Assembly (NCBI RefSeq): GCF_002849695.1
Contig: NZ_CP018937.1
Location: forward strand, 4,836,001 to 4,900,000
From: Bacteroides fragilis
GTDB lineage: Bacteria; Bacteroidota; Bacteroidia; Bacteroidales; Bacteroidaceae
Direction of reading: 5' to 3'
DNA length: 64,000 bases
The position numbers and the translations under genes were made by a program. Shown here one piece after another: positions 8,856-18,340 of the stretch. The notes beneath the pieces were generated by a model. That model was not told the DNA's origin and did no database searches. It saw nothing but the letters and a program-made list of their open reading frames with translations. Numbering within the stretch: position 1 is the stretch's first letter; each line of letters starts with the position of its first letter.

Positions 8856-10175
8856 ATGAACAAGCAACTGATTACTATTTTTTCTATCTTCTCAATTACT
8901 TGTCTGGGGATGGTTTCTGCCCAGGAGTCTAAATCTTTTCTTCCTGAGGTGAAGAAAGAATCATTAACCTTCAGTTCGGAGGACAATAAGTTTAAACTGA
9001 CTTTCAATGGCCGTATCCAGGCAGATGGAGCGGTGTTTTTTGGAGAGGATTACCAGCCCATAGGCAATGGTGTCGGATTTAGGCGTGTACGTTTAGGTGC
9101 CACTGCTGCATTTGGTAAAAGATTATCCGGTAAAATAGAGATGGATCTGACCGATGGCGGATTTTCATTAAAAGACTGTTTCATTAAATATGCTTTTCCC
9201 AACGGGCTCTACTTTAGGGCAGGTAATTTTAAAGAGAGTTTTGGGATGGCTGCAATGACTTCTTCGGGCGATTTATGGTTTATGGAGAAAGCGAATGTGG
9301 TATCGGCATTTGCTCCTGAATATCATATTGGCGTACAGGGAACTTGGGAACATGACCAGTTCCTGGGGGTAGCAGGTGTACATTTCAAGCGAATTGAAGG
9401 TAATAAAGAAAAAGATTATTCTGAAAGTAACAACAAAGCCGGAGAAGATGAAGGAATATCGGTGACTGCCCGTGCGGTTTGGCAACCTGTTTCGGCAGAT
9501 AAAGTGAAAGGCTTTCATCTGGGAATTGCTGCATCTTATCGCACTCCGAAGACTACGGTTGGTTCACTGATGCCAAATACGGTGAGATACAGTACAAGGT
9601 CGCTGTCTTATATCAATAAAATCAAGTTTCTGGATACGTCGCCTATTGCCTCGGTCAGTCACGACTGGCTGGCGGGTGCCGAGTTGGCCGGATTCTACAG
9701 AGGGTTTCGTTTTCAGGGAGAATACATTATGAACAACACAGTGCGTATGGAAGGATTAGCGACGGAGAAGTTCAATGGTTTCTATGTACAGGCTGCTTAT
9801 CTGCTGTTTGGCGGACAGCAGCGGTATAGTAAATCACGTGGCGCTTTTTCACAGCCGTCGTTTGGGCGTAGTTGGGGCGACATAGAACTGGCAGCCCGTT
9901 TTGACCGTATCGACCTGAACGGAACAGAGGTGATGGGCGGATCGGCCAACGGATGGACGTTTGGGGTGAATTATTATGCTACCCGGAATCTTAAATTCCA
10001 GATTAACTATTCGTATGTAGATAATGATAAATATGCCAATGCCTTCGGACAGGCAGCGGTGGGGTATAAATCGAACGGAGAGATTGCTTACAAACCCGAG
10101 GAAGTAGACGAATCGTTGGGGAAGGGGGGGAATGCATATGGCATTCTGGGACTCCGTATACAATTGAATTTTTAA
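8856..10175 (+). CDS. OprO/OprP-type outer-membrane porin
   Basis: A 439-residue protein with a signal peptide (MNKQLITIFSIFSITCLGMVSAQ). It then shows the phosphate-selective porin O/P pattern: an early FKLTFNGRIQADGAVFF strand, GVGFRRVRLGATAAFGKRLSGKIEMDL, YFRAGNFKESFGM, and alternating amphipathic strands to a terminal aromatic (LRIQLNF). In this family 16-stranded trimers pass anions; whether this one prefers phosphate or another anion cannot be read from sequence. It is probably co-transcribed with the CYTH gene, which begins 2 bp after its stop. Confidence 0.85.
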   Translation: MNKQLITIFSIFSITCLGMVSAQESKSFLPEVKKESLTFSSEDNKFKLTFNGRIQADGAVFFGEDYQPIGNGVGFRRVRLGATAAFGKRLSGKIEMDLTDGGFSLKDCFIKYAFPNGLYFRAGNFKESFGMAAMTSSGDLWFMEKANVVSAFAPEYHIGVQGTWEHDQFLGVAGVHFKRIEGNKEKDYSESNNKAGEDEGISVTARAVWQPVSADKVKGFHLGIAASYRTPKTTVGSLMPNTVRYSTRSLSYINKIKFLDTSPIASVSHDWLAGAELAGFYRGFRFQGEYIMNNTVRMEGLATEKFNGFYVQAAYLLFGGQQRYSKSRGAFSQPSFGRSWGDIELAARFDRIDLNGTEVMGGSANGWTFGVNYYATRNLKFQINYSYVDNDKYANAFGQAAVGYKSNGEIAYKPEEVDESLGKGGNAYGILGLRIQLNF

Positions 10176-10177
10176 AT

Positions 10178-10648
10178 ATGTCACAAGAGATAGAACGTAA
10201 GTTTCTCGTTAAAGGAGACTATAAATCACAGGCTTTTGCGCAGAGTCGCATTGTTCAAGGCTATATCAGCAGTGCCCGTGGAAGAACGGTCCGGGTACGT
10301 ATCCGCGATGGAAAAGGTTACCTGACTATTAAAGGAGCCTCCGATGCTTCGGGGTTGAGCCGCTATGAGTGGGAGAAAGAACTGCCGCTTATTGAGGCAG
10401 AGGAACTGATGAAACTTTGTGAACCGGGAGTGATCGATAAAACCCGATACCTGGTTCGTAGCGGGAAACACGTATTCGAAATAGATGAATTCTACGGTGA
10501 GAATGAAGGACTTGTAGTAGCTGAGGTTGAATTGGGGGCAGAGGATGAAATGTTTGTAAAACCTGACTTTATCGGGGAAGAGGTAACTGGGGATGTTCGC
10601 TACTATAATTCCCAGTTAATGAAAAAACCGTATACTACCTGGCCGTAG
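10178..10648 (+). CDS. CYTH-domain triphosphate tunnel metalloenzyme
   Basis: A 156-residue soluble protein opening with EIERKFLV, the ExExK signature of CYTH (class IV adenylyl cyclase/thiamine triphosphatase) proteins. The tunnel strands follow: RTVRVRIRDGKGYLTIKG, RYEWEKELPL, KTRYLV, FEIDEFYGENEGLVVAEVEL. Bacterial single-domain members usually hydrolyse inorganic triphosphate or another triphosphate substrate; cyclase activity is not implied. Length is full for the family. It starts 2 bp after the porin stop. Confidence 0.88.
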   Translation: MSQEIERKFLVKGDYKSQAFAQSRIVQGYISSARGRTVRVRIRDGKGYLTIKGASDASGLSRYEWEKELPLIEAEELMKLCEPGVIDKTRYLVRSGKHVFEIDEFYGENEGLVVAEVELGAEDEMFVKPDFIGEEVTGDVRYYNSQLMKKPYTTWP

Positions 10649-10704
10649 CTAACAAATAATCCGTATATTTGTTTCTTTAGTTACGGGCTCAAGAATAAAG
10701 ATAT

Positions 10705-12000
10705 ATGGAACAACTGTACAACTACTTGCCGGAAAAGCTGGTGACCTTTATTCTGGTCACCTTGTTTTCACTTTTAATAGGACTCTCGCAACGCAAGATC
10801 AGTCTGAAGCGTGAAGGAGAAACCACTCTTTTCGGTACGGACCGCACCTTTACGTTTATCGGAATGTTAGGATACCTTTTGTATATCCTCGATCCGGAAG
10901 AGATGCACCTTTTCATGGGAGGTGGTTTGATACTCGGTATTCTCTTAGGACTCAATTATTATGTGAAACAATCTCAGTTCCACGTATTCGGGGTGACGAC
11001 TATAGTCATTGCACTAATCACTTATTGTATTGCTCCGATTGTCTCTACACAACCTTCATGGTTTTACGTCATGGTAATTGTTACCGTTTTATTGCTCACC
11101 GAACTGAAGCATACTTTTACGGAGATTGCGCAACGAATGAAAAATGATGAAATGATTACGCTGGCCAAATTCTTGGCTATCAGTGGTATTATTCTTCCGA
11201 TGTTGCCTAATGAAAATATTATTCCTGATATCAACCTGACACCTTATACCATCTGGCTCGCTACAGTCGTGGTTTCGGGCATTTCTTATCTTTCCTATTT
11301 GTTGAAGCGGTATGTCTTTCGTGAATCGGGTGTGTTGGTGTCCGGCATTATTGGCGGGCTGTATAGTAGTACGGCTACTATTTCGGTCTTGGCACGTAAA
11401 AGCCGTAATGCACACTCGCAGGAAGCATCCGAATATGTTGCCGCCATGCTTTTGGCCGTCAGCATGATGTTTTTGCGTTTCATGATTTTAATTCTTATTT
11501 TCAGCTCCGCTATTTTTACCTCTATCTATCCTTATCTGCTGATTATGGCTGCCGTTGCAGCCGGCGTGGCTTGGTTCATCCACAGTCGTCGGAAGCAAAC
11601 AGCCGATACTGACCTTGTAGAGGAAGAAGATGATAGCAGCAATCCGCTGGAGTTCAAGGTGGCTTTGATTTTTGCCGGGTTATTCGTTATCTTTACTGTG
11701 CTGACACATTATACATTGATTTATGCCGGTACCGGAGGGTTGAACTTATTATCATTTGTGTCCGGATTCAGTGATATCACTCCTTTCATCCTGAACTTAT
11801 TGCAGGGAACCGGGAGTGTGGCGGCCACTGTTGTGATGGCTTGTACCATGCAGGCCATTATCAGCAATATTGTGGTGAATATGTGTTATGCACTTTTCTT
11901 TTCGGGTAAACAGAGTAAGTTGCGCTCATGGATATTAGGCGGTTTCGGCTGTGTGATTGCGGCAAATGTTGTCGTACTTTTTTTCTTTTATCTGATTTAA
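10705..12000 (+). CDS. MgtC/SapB and DUF4010 family inner-membrane protein
   Basis: A 431-residue polytopic membrane protein with roughly a dozen hydrophobic helices. The N-terminal third resembles the MgtC/SapB domain (VTLFSLLIGLSQRKISLKR, then FTFIGMLGYLLYIL). The remainder is the DUF4010 region (GLYSSTATISVLARKSR, then GTGGLNLLSFVSGFSDITPF). MgtC itself modulates F-type ATPase and Mg2+ homeostasis in enterobacteria; members with DUF4010 are uncharacterised, so transport or regulation cannot be assigned. A charged linker (TDLVEEEDDSSN) sits near residue 310. Confidence 0.85.
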   Translation: MEQLYNYLPEKLVTFILVTLFSLLIGLSQRKISLKREGETTLFGTDRTFTFIGMLGYLLYILDPEEMHLFMGGGLILGILLGLNYYVKQSQFHVFGVTTIVIALITYCIAPIVSTQPSWFYVMVIVTVLLLTELKHTFTEIAQRMKNDEMITLAKFLAISGIILPMLPNENIIPDINLTPYTIWLATVVVSGISYLSYLLKRYVFRESGVLVSGIIGGLYSSTATISVLARKSRNAHSQEASEYVAAMLLAVSMMFLRFMILILIFSSAIFTSIYPYLLIMAAVAAGVAWFIHSRRKQTADTDLVEEEDDSSNPLEFKVALIFAGLFVIFTVLTHYTLIYAGTGGLNLLSFVSGFSDITPFILNLLQGTGSVAATVVMACTMQAIISNIVVNMCYALFFSGKQSKLRSWILGGFGCVIAANVVVLFFFYLI

Positions 12001-12170
12001 TGTGCGTTATCGAACAACTTCTGATAAAAAAGAATAAAAATCGCCCTATTTCACCTTTCTTAACTCCGAGGGTTTCGTAAACGAATATAAAGTCGATATT
12101 TTCGTTGCCAATCTGTAACAAATACTATGATTTTGCGTCTGATAGACTATAAACTAAAACATAACTTCAC

Positions 12171-14744
12171 ATGAGAAACAAACTACTACTATTATTGCTG
12201 TTGATGTTTATAACATCCGGCATGATGTATGCTCAACAGCAGAAACCTCAGCAAACCCAGCAACGTACAGCAGCTCCATCTTATACATTGAAAGGCGTGC
12301 TTCTTGACTCGCTGACCCAAGAGGGAGAACCTTATGCTACGATCAAAATCGTGAAAAAAAGTGCTCCCCAAAAAGCCTTGAAAATGGCCGTAACTGATTT
12401 GAATGGTAAATTCCAGGAAAAATTGACTGTTGCTCCCGGAAACTATGTCGCTACTTTTTCATCTGTAGGTAAAGTGACATTGGTGAAAGACTTCACCGTA
12501 AAGGCAGGAGATAAAGTAATTGACCTCGGACAATTGAATATGGCTGAGGCTACTAACGAACTGAAAGGCATAGAGATCGTTGCCCAAAAACCATTGGTAA
12601 AGGTGGATGTGGACAAGATTGAATATAACATTGAGGACGACCCGGACTCAAAGACCAACACAGTGATGGAAATGCTTCGTAAAGTCCCGTTGGTTACAGT
12701 GGACGGTGAAGACAACATTAAGGTGAATGGAAGCAGCAGTTTTAAAATCCATGTAAACGGTAAGCCGAATAACATGATGAGCAATAACCCGAAAGATGTG
12801 CTCAAAAGTATGCCTGCTAATACAATTAAGCATATCGAGGTAATCACTTCTCCGGGAGCTAAATATGATGCAGAAGGTGTAGGCGGTATCCTGAATATCG
12901 TTACTGTAGGCGGTGGCTTTGAAGGGTATACCGCTACTTTCCGTGCCAGTGGCAGTAACCGTGGTGCCGGTGCGGGCGGATATGCCACTATTAAGTCGGG
13001 TAAACTGACTCTGACCGGTAACTATAACTACAATTATAATACAACTCCGAAGAGCTACTCAAATAGTTTCCGTGAAAACTTCGACTCGGAAGATCAGAAA
13101 TATCTGGAATCAAACAGTACTTCCGATTATGACGGTAGTTTCCAGTACGGTAATCTGGAAGCCAGTTACGAAATTGATACATTACGCCTGCTGACTGCTT
13201 CTTTCGGTATGTATGGAGGTAGTAATGATAATAACAGTGACGGACTGACTACGATGTGGAATGCAAACAGAGATGTGTTGGCTTATCAATATGGCTCTCT
13301 GAGTGATGGAAGCGGTTCGTGGTATTCGATGCGGGGTAATGTCGACTACCAGCGTACGTCTAAAAAGAATAAGGACCGTATGATTACTCTTTCCTACAAG
13401 ATCAGCACTCAACCCCAGAATTCGGATTACTACACTAAGTATAGAGATATAAAGGATCCTTTTGAATTGGAAATTATTGAGAAGTTCCTATTAAACAACT
13501 CTCACTCGGATGGAAAAACGAATACTACTGAACATACCTTCCAGGTGGACTACACCACCCCTATCGGAAAGTTACATACGATAGAAGTAGGTGGCAAATA
13601 TATTATCCGTAATAATTTAAGTGATAATAAGTTGTTCGAAGCTAAAGGGGCAACCGACGATTATGAATACAACAACGACCGTAGCAGTAAGTACAAGCAT
13701 ATGAACGACATTCTTGCTGCTTATTTAGGATACACTCTTCGTTATAAGGGCTTCTCTTTTAAACCGGGAGTACGTTATGAATATACCGCTCAGGATGTAA
13801 AATATTTGGCTGGAGCTATCGGTCCGGAAGCGGATTTCAGCACCAACTATAATGATTTTGTTCCATCTGTTACGATGGGTATTAAGATTGGTAAGACACA
13901 GAACTTGCGTGGTGGTTACAACATGCGTATCTGGCGTCCGGGTATCTGGAACTTAAATCCTTATTTTGACGACCGTAACCCGATGTTTATCAGCCAGGGT
14001 AATTCGAATCTGGAAAGTGAAAAGAGCCACTCGTTCAATCTGAGCTATAGTATGTTCAGTATGAAGTTCAATGTGAATGTTTCTTTGCGTCACTCATTTG
14101 GAAACAATGGTATTGAGCGGGTGAGCCGTCTGATCGGTAAAGGCGGTGAGGACTTCCCCGGAGGACATCATGCTCCCGAAGGTGCATTGTACAGCACGTA
14201 CGAAAATATCGGTAAGAACCGTAATACAGGTCTGAGCCTTTATGCTAACTGGAATGCTTCTCCCAATACTCGTATCTATCTGAATGGTGATGGCAGCTAC
14301 GCTGATATTAAGAGTCCGGCCCAAGGATTACATAATTATGGATGGAGCGCTTCTATGTATGGTGGCATTCAGCATACTTTCCCATTGAAAATACGTGCCA
14401 GTCTGAATGCCGGAGGAAGTACTCCTTACATTAGCTTGCAGGGTAAGGGATCGGGTTACTATTACTATAGCCTGAGTGTGAACCGTTCATTCATCAAAGA
14501 TCGTTTTACGGTAAGTGCTTATGTTAGCAATATCTTCGAGAAATATCGTTCGTTCAACAACACTACTATCGGTGAAAACTTCTTGTCTAAGAATAGCAGC
14601 CGCTATCCGAGCCGTAGCTTTGGTGTCAGCCTCAGCTATCGTATCGGTGAGTTGAAAGCCAGCGTGAAGAAAGCTGCCCGCAGTATCAATAATGATGATG
14701 TGAAAGGTGGCGGTGGCCAGGGTGGTCAAGGCGGTGCTAACTAA
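12171..14744 (+). CDS. TonB-dependent-receptor-like outer-membrane beta-barrel protein
   Basis: An 857-residue secreted protein with signal MRNKLLLLLLLMFITSGMMYAQ and a Gln-rich spacer. It then has a carboxypeptidase-regulatory-like beta sandwich (about residues 40-120), a plug domain (VEMLRKVPLVTV, IKHIEVITSPGAKYDAEGVGGILNIV) and a long beta barrel of the outer-membrane beta-barrel family 3 type. The C-terminus is a Gly/Gln-rich tail rather than the usual terminal aromatic strand, which is unusual. There is no SusD partner, so it is not a standard glycan importer. A strong terminator follows. Confidence 0.85.
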   Translation: MRNKLLLLLLLMFITSGMMYAQQQKPQQTQQRTAAPSYTLKGVLLDSLTQEGEPYATIKIVKKSAPQKALKMAVTDLNGKFQEKLTVAPGNYVATFSSVGKVTLVKDFTVKAGDKVIDLGQLNMAEATNELKGIEIVAQKPLVKVDVDKIEYNIEDDPDSKTNTVMEMLRKVPLVTVDGEDNIKVNGSSSFKIHVNGKPNNMMSNNPKDVLKSMPANTIKHIEVITSPGAKYDAEGVGGILNIVTVGGGFEGYTATFRASGSNRGAGAGGYATIKSGKLTLTGNYNYNYNTTPKSYSNSFRENFDSEDQKYLESNSTSDYDGSFQYGNLEASYEIDTLRLLTASFGMYGGSNDNNSDGLTTMWNANRDVLAYQYGSLSDGSGSWYSMRGNVDYQRTSKKNKDRMITLSYKISTQPQNSDYYTKYRDIKDPFELEIIEKFLLNNSHSDGKTNTTEHTFQVDYTTPIGKLHTIEVGGKYIIRNNLSDNKLFEAKGATDDYEYNNDRSSKYKHMNDILAAYLGYTLRYKGFSFKPGVRYEYTAQDVKYLAGAIGPEADFSTNYNDFVPSVTMGIKIGKTQNLRGGYNMRIWRPGIWNLNPYFDDRNPMFISQGNSNLESEKSHSFNLSYSMFSMKFNVNVSLRHSFGNNGIERVSRLIGKGGEDFPGGHHAPEGALYSTYENIGKNRNTGLSLYANWNASPNTRIYLNGDGSYADIKSPAQGLHNYGWSASMYGGIQHTFPLKIRASLNAGGSTPYISLQGKGSGYYYYSLSVNRSFIKDRFTVSAYVSNIFEKYRSFNNTTIGENFLSKNSSRYPSRSFGVSLSYRIGELKASVKKAARSINNDDVKGGGGQGGQGGAN

Positions 14745-14767
14745 GAGTCAGGACTTCTGGTAAAGAT

Positions 14768-14820
14768 AAAAACAGAAAGGTGTAGCTATCCGCAGTGGTA
14801 GCTACACCTTTCTGTTTTTG
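14768..14820 (+). terminator. Terminator of the beta-barrel receptor gene
   Basis: Perfect 21-nt arms (14768-14788 and 14799-14819) with a 10-nt loop. The right arm ends in a T run and the left arm begins with an A run, so it can work from either strand. Confidence 0.92.
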
Positions 14821-14838
14821 AATGGGGATGTGTCATTA

Positions 14839-14934
14839 TTCACCACAGAGTAATACAGAGTCCCATAGAGCGAACTTGATCTATTGATAACTACTGAATA
14901 TTTATCTGTGTAAATCAGTGTAATCTGTGGTGAA
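14839..14934. repeat. ~96-bp palindromic interspersed repeat, copy 1
   Basis: Begins TTCACCACAGAG and ends ATCTGTGGTGAA. The outer arms are complementary, with partly complementary inner sequence (TCTGTGTAAATCAGTG). It matches the elements at 24162, 36343 and 38792. It lies between the terminator of the receptor gene and the end of the minus-strand locus A. Confidence 0.85.
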
Positions 14935-14973
14935 TACGAGTTCCGGCACACCCCATTTCGTCCGGTTGCCGGT

Positions 14974-16197
14974 TTATAATGAATGATCTGCCGGCACCTC
15001 TTTCCCCGACCAGGCTTTCAAGTTGGTCCATTCGGCGGGAGGAGCTGACCAAAAGGCATCGTCAGCAGGTAATCCCAGTGGTAAGAACCCGGTCAGACAC
15101 AGATAAGTACTTCCCGTATTGATGTAGCTTTCCGACATTCTTATCTGATTACCGGAGAAACCTATCCTTAACCAACCGTTTGCGTCAAAATTGTCGGCTG
15201 ACCGAAACTGATTTTCAATGACCTTGGTCATTGCACAACGTACTTGGGCGGGAGTAATATGTTCGGGAAGCAGATGTAGTAGGGCAGCTTGCCCTAACGC
15301 ATGAAATACTCCGGTACGATACACGATAGACCGTCCGATTACCGGATAAGTTCCTTCCGGTGAAATAAACCGTTCCAGCTGTTCGGCATAGCGTCCCAAG
15401 CGTTTCTGCTGTACTTTTAGAAATTCAGCTCCCGGCATCCGGTGCTTTTGCATGACGATTAATATGTCAGTTAGCATGGGGTGAATCACAAAGCTGTTGT
15501 AATAATCGAGATGGAAGTCAGCCCCGTCACCGTATTGGGCATCTCCCTTATACCAAAGATCCCTGAACTTTCGTACTCCGTAGTTGAGGCGTACCGTGTC
15601 GCACTCACCGGTGAATTCTTGCAATGCAGCCTCTATGATAGAGGCAAACAGCAACCAGTTGCTTTCGTTGGGTTTAATGGCACGGCTTCGCTTCAACTCC
15701 GTCACTACCCGCTTGCGGGCAGATGCAGAGAGATTACTCCATAACTGTTTGGGGGCGCGCAGTAATCCTTCTGCCAGGAATGCGGCATCTACCAAGGGCT
15801 GCGAAGGTTCTCCGAAAATCAGGTAATCGGGTGAGGAGGGGTTAACGGCATTGCTGATTCCTTTTACAGTCAGCTTGATGTATTTCTTGCGTAACTGTCC
15901 TTCCGGCGTATCGTCCGCTCCCAATTCCAGCCATGGAGCCATGCCGCAAACTGTACGTCCTACCGCTTCCAGATAAGAGAAACGTTGCCGGTCGGGTGCA
16001 AGCGATTGGTATGGCATTCTTTTCTTCAGTGTTTCGTTAGCCAGATTGCTGAGTACCGGATCGGCCAGACGGACAAGTGTCTTTACCCAGACATCCCGGT
16101 CGGCAGTTCCTGGCCGGCACTGTGCCCAAAGACAGGGGACTGCTGGCCATCCTCCGGCCAGCAATCCCCATACAATAATTAAGATGATCCGTTTCAT
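14974..16197 (-). CDS. DUF2264 family secreted protein
   Basis: A 407-residue protein with a signal peptide (MKRIILIIVWGLLAGGW...CLWAQ). The family pattern is visible: DVWVKTLVRLADPVLSNLANETLKKRMP near the start, FSYLEAVGRTVCGMAPWLEL, NWLLFASIIEAALQEF, YGDGADFHLDYYNSFVIHPML, IGRSIVYRTGVFHALGQ. Members are alpha-toroid-like proteins found in glycan loci. Their reaction is not established to my knowledge, although lyase or hydrolase roles on uronic-acid substrates are often inferred from context. Its ATG overlaps the stop of the GH2 gene by 4 bp, so it is translationally coupled as the last gene of locus A. Confidence 0.85.
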   Translation of the reverse strand: MKRIILIIVWGLLAGGWPAVPCLWAQCRPGTADRDVWVKTLVRLADPVLSNLANETLKKRMPYQSLAPDRQRFSYLEAVGRTVCGMAPWLELGADDTPEGQLRKKYIKLTVKGISNAVNPSSPDYLIFGEPSQPLVDAAFLAEGLLRAPKQLWSNLSASARKRVVTELKRSRAIKPNESNWLLFASIIEAALQEFTGECDTVRLNYGVRKFRDLWYKGDAQYGDGADFHLDYYNSFVIHPMLTDILIVMQKHRMPGAEFLKVQQKRLGRYAEQLERFISPEGTYPVIGRSIVYRTGVFHALGQAALLHLLPEHITPAQVRCAMTKVIENQFRSADNFDANGWLRIGFSGNQIRMSESYINTGSTYLCLTGFLPLGLPADDAFWSAPPAEWTNLKAWSGKEVPADHSL

Positions 16198-18284
16198 TGA
16201 AGCGATCCGTCTTCTTTATATTCCACTACCACTACGTCCGTAAGTGGCTTTTTCCCCGGAGTAGTTACACGGATGGTATTTTCTCCTGCCTTCAGTTTGA
16301 CTCCTTTCCATACAACTGTTGAGTAAGTGTCTGCTTTTTGTTTGCCACAACTGACACCGTTTACAAACAGTTCGGCTTCCGGGGCAGTGGTGAATGCCAT
16401 GAAAGTCTGCTCCGGTTGGTAGCGAAGTCTGCATCGCTTCTCTGCCAGGTAAATCATCGGCTCCTGTTTGTTCCAGTTTGCTTTATAGAAGTAGTAGGAG
16501 TCTTTCTTTACCTTTCGGTCGAAGGTGACGAGACCTTTGTCATTGATACCCGGGCGGTCACCTTCCGTACGGTGGGCAGCGCCGAAGTCGAACATGTTCC
16601 AAACGAATGTACCCCATACGAACGGACGTTCGGCTATGATTTTCCAATTCTCCATATGATAGTAGGTCTGCCAGTTTTCAGGGTGCCACCATCCCGAAGC
16701 GGACGGTTGCCTGAGCGAGTCCTGCTGGTGGTAGATACTGGCTCCTGCCCCGTATTCACTGATGCCGATACGTATTTCGGGATATTTCTCGTGTGTACGG
16801 TCCAGAAAGGTTGCCAATGTTTTCGGAGTACTTCCATACCAACCGTCGTAACGGTTCCAGGCAATGTTATCGGTTATGAAGTTCAAATCACCGTTCTGGT
16901 TGCTGGCGGAAGTTGTCGGACGGGTAGGGTCTTCCTGTTTCGCCAGTACATTCAGTTCTTTGATATACTCTACAGGATTGTCCCCGACTTCCTTCAGTTC
17001 ATTGAACAGGCCCCAGAAGCAGATAGAGGGATGATTGTAGTGCTGGCGAATCAGTTCGATGAGTTGCTGTTTGCCATTCTCACGGAAGGAAAGCTGGTTG
17101 ACAAAGCCTTTATCCGCATATCCTCCGGGACCGACAAACGGAATCTCAGCCCAAGTGACGATACCGTGCCGGTCCATCAAATCGTACATATAAGTTGCCT
17201 GCGGATAGTGTGCCAGGCGGATGGCGTTGACTCCCATCTCGCGCATCAGTGCCACATCTTCTTCATGATGCTGGGGACGGAGTGCGTTACCCACTTCGGC
17301 ACGATCCTGATGGCGGCATACCCCATGAAGTGGCAGATGCTTGCCATTCAGGAAGAATCCTTGAGCCGGGTCGGTATGATAATAGCGTAGGCCTAATGGC
17401 TGTGTTACACTGTCGATCTGTTTACCGTTCTTGTGGAGGCTGACAGTGACCTGATACATAAACGGGTCCTCACAACCATTCCAAAGACGCGGTTTTTGAA
17501 TCAGTAAAGGAAGCTGTTCCTGAATATCGGTCCCCTGTTTCAGCGATATGTTTCGGTTTTCTTTGCAAATCACTTTAGAGCCGTCCGTCACTTGGATCCG
17601 AAGTTCGGCCGCTCCATCGGTTGCCCGGTTGGACAGGTTCACTTTGGCACATACTTTTGCTTCTTGGGCGCTGACGGCTTCCTGCACCAGATAAACTCCC
17701 GGTGAAGCATAATCCAAAGGCGAGATGCAAGTCGCGTCCGTAATCAGCAGGTGTACATCCCTGTAGATTCCCCCGTAAAAATTGAAGTCGCCTACGAGTG
17801 GCATTATGTCCAGTTGCTCACCGTTATTGGCACGTACCAGAATGGAGTTCTTTTCTCCGTATTTCACTAAGTCTGTGATTTCGAATATAAAGGCCCCGTA
17901 TCCGCCCCGGTGTTCGCCAATGTGTTTGCGGTTGATGAACACGTTGGCTACACTGTTCACACCTTCAAAGCGAAGAAACAGGCGCTTGCCTTTCCATTCG
18001 GGACGAACATATAGGGCTTTTTCATAGTTTCCGATACCCCGTTTGTAGTCTGTTTTGCCCGCAAGCGCATCTTGTGCATTCCAGGTGTGCGGCAGGTCTA
18101 CCCTGCGGGTGTCTCCCTGTACCTGATGCGAGAAACGGAAATTCCAGTTATTGTTGAGTAGAATATCCTGACGCTGGGCATGAAGGGAGAGAGAGAAGAC
18201 AAGTAGGAGAAGAAAGGGGCTTAAACCTTTTCCTCGACCCCTCCACCATAAGGAGGGAAAATAGTTACATTTCTGCTGTTTCAT
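16194..18284 (-). CDS. GH2 family glycosidase, probable beta-galactosidase
   Basis: A 696-residue secreted enzyme: sugar-binding jelly roll (NWNFRFSHQVQGD...WNAQDA), immunoglobulin-like domain, TIM barrel, and a C-terminal domain of DUF4982 type ending in AGENTIRVTTPGKK. Catalytic residues are seen as FNELKEV (acid/base Glu near residue 430) and ISEYGAGAS (nucleophile Glu near 509). GH2 includes beta-galactosidases, beta-glucuronidases and beta-mannosidases; the galactosidase label is the best guess from the overall pattern. The leader is odd: an extra FPSLWWRGRGKGLSP stretch precedes the hydrophobic signal core and comes from a palindromic DNA element. Confidence 0.85.
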   Translation of the reverse strand: MKQQKCNYFPSLWWRGRGKGLSPFLLLLVFSLSLHAQRQDILLNNNWNFRFSHQVQGDTRRVDLPHTWNAQDALAGKTDYKRGIGNYEKALYVRPEWKGKRLFLRFEGVNSVANVFINRKHIGEHRGGYGAFIFEITDLVKYGEKNSILVRANNGEQLDIMPLVGDFNFYGGIYRDVHLLITDATCISPLDYASPGVYLVQEAVSAQEAKVCAKVNLSNRATDGAAELRIQVTDGSKVICKENRNISLKQGTDIQEQLPLLIQKPRLWNGCEDPFMYQVTVSLHKNGKQIDSVTQPLGLRYYHTDPAQGFFLNGKHLPLHGVCRHQDRAEVGNALRPQHHEEDVALMREMGVNAIRLAHYPQATYMYDLMDRHGIVTWAEIPFVGPGGYADKGFVNQLSFRENGKQQLIELIRQHYNHPSICFWGLFNELKEVGDNPVEYIKELNVLAKQEDPTRPTTSASNQNGDLNFITDNIAWNRYDGWYGSTPKTLATFLDRTHEKYPEIRIGISEYGAGASIYHQQDSLRQPSASGWWHPENWQTYYHMENWKIIAERPFVWGTFVWNMFDFGAAHRTEGDRPGINDKGLVTFDRKVKKDSYYFYKANWNKQEPMIYLAEKRCRLRYQPEQTFMAFTTAPEAELFVNGVSCGKQKADTYSTVVWKGVKLKAGENTIRVTTPGKKPLTDVVVVEYKEDGSLQ

Positions 18285-18340
18285 ATGTTCTTGATTATGT
18301 ATTGATTACTGATGTTATTATTGAGATCATCGGTATTTTT

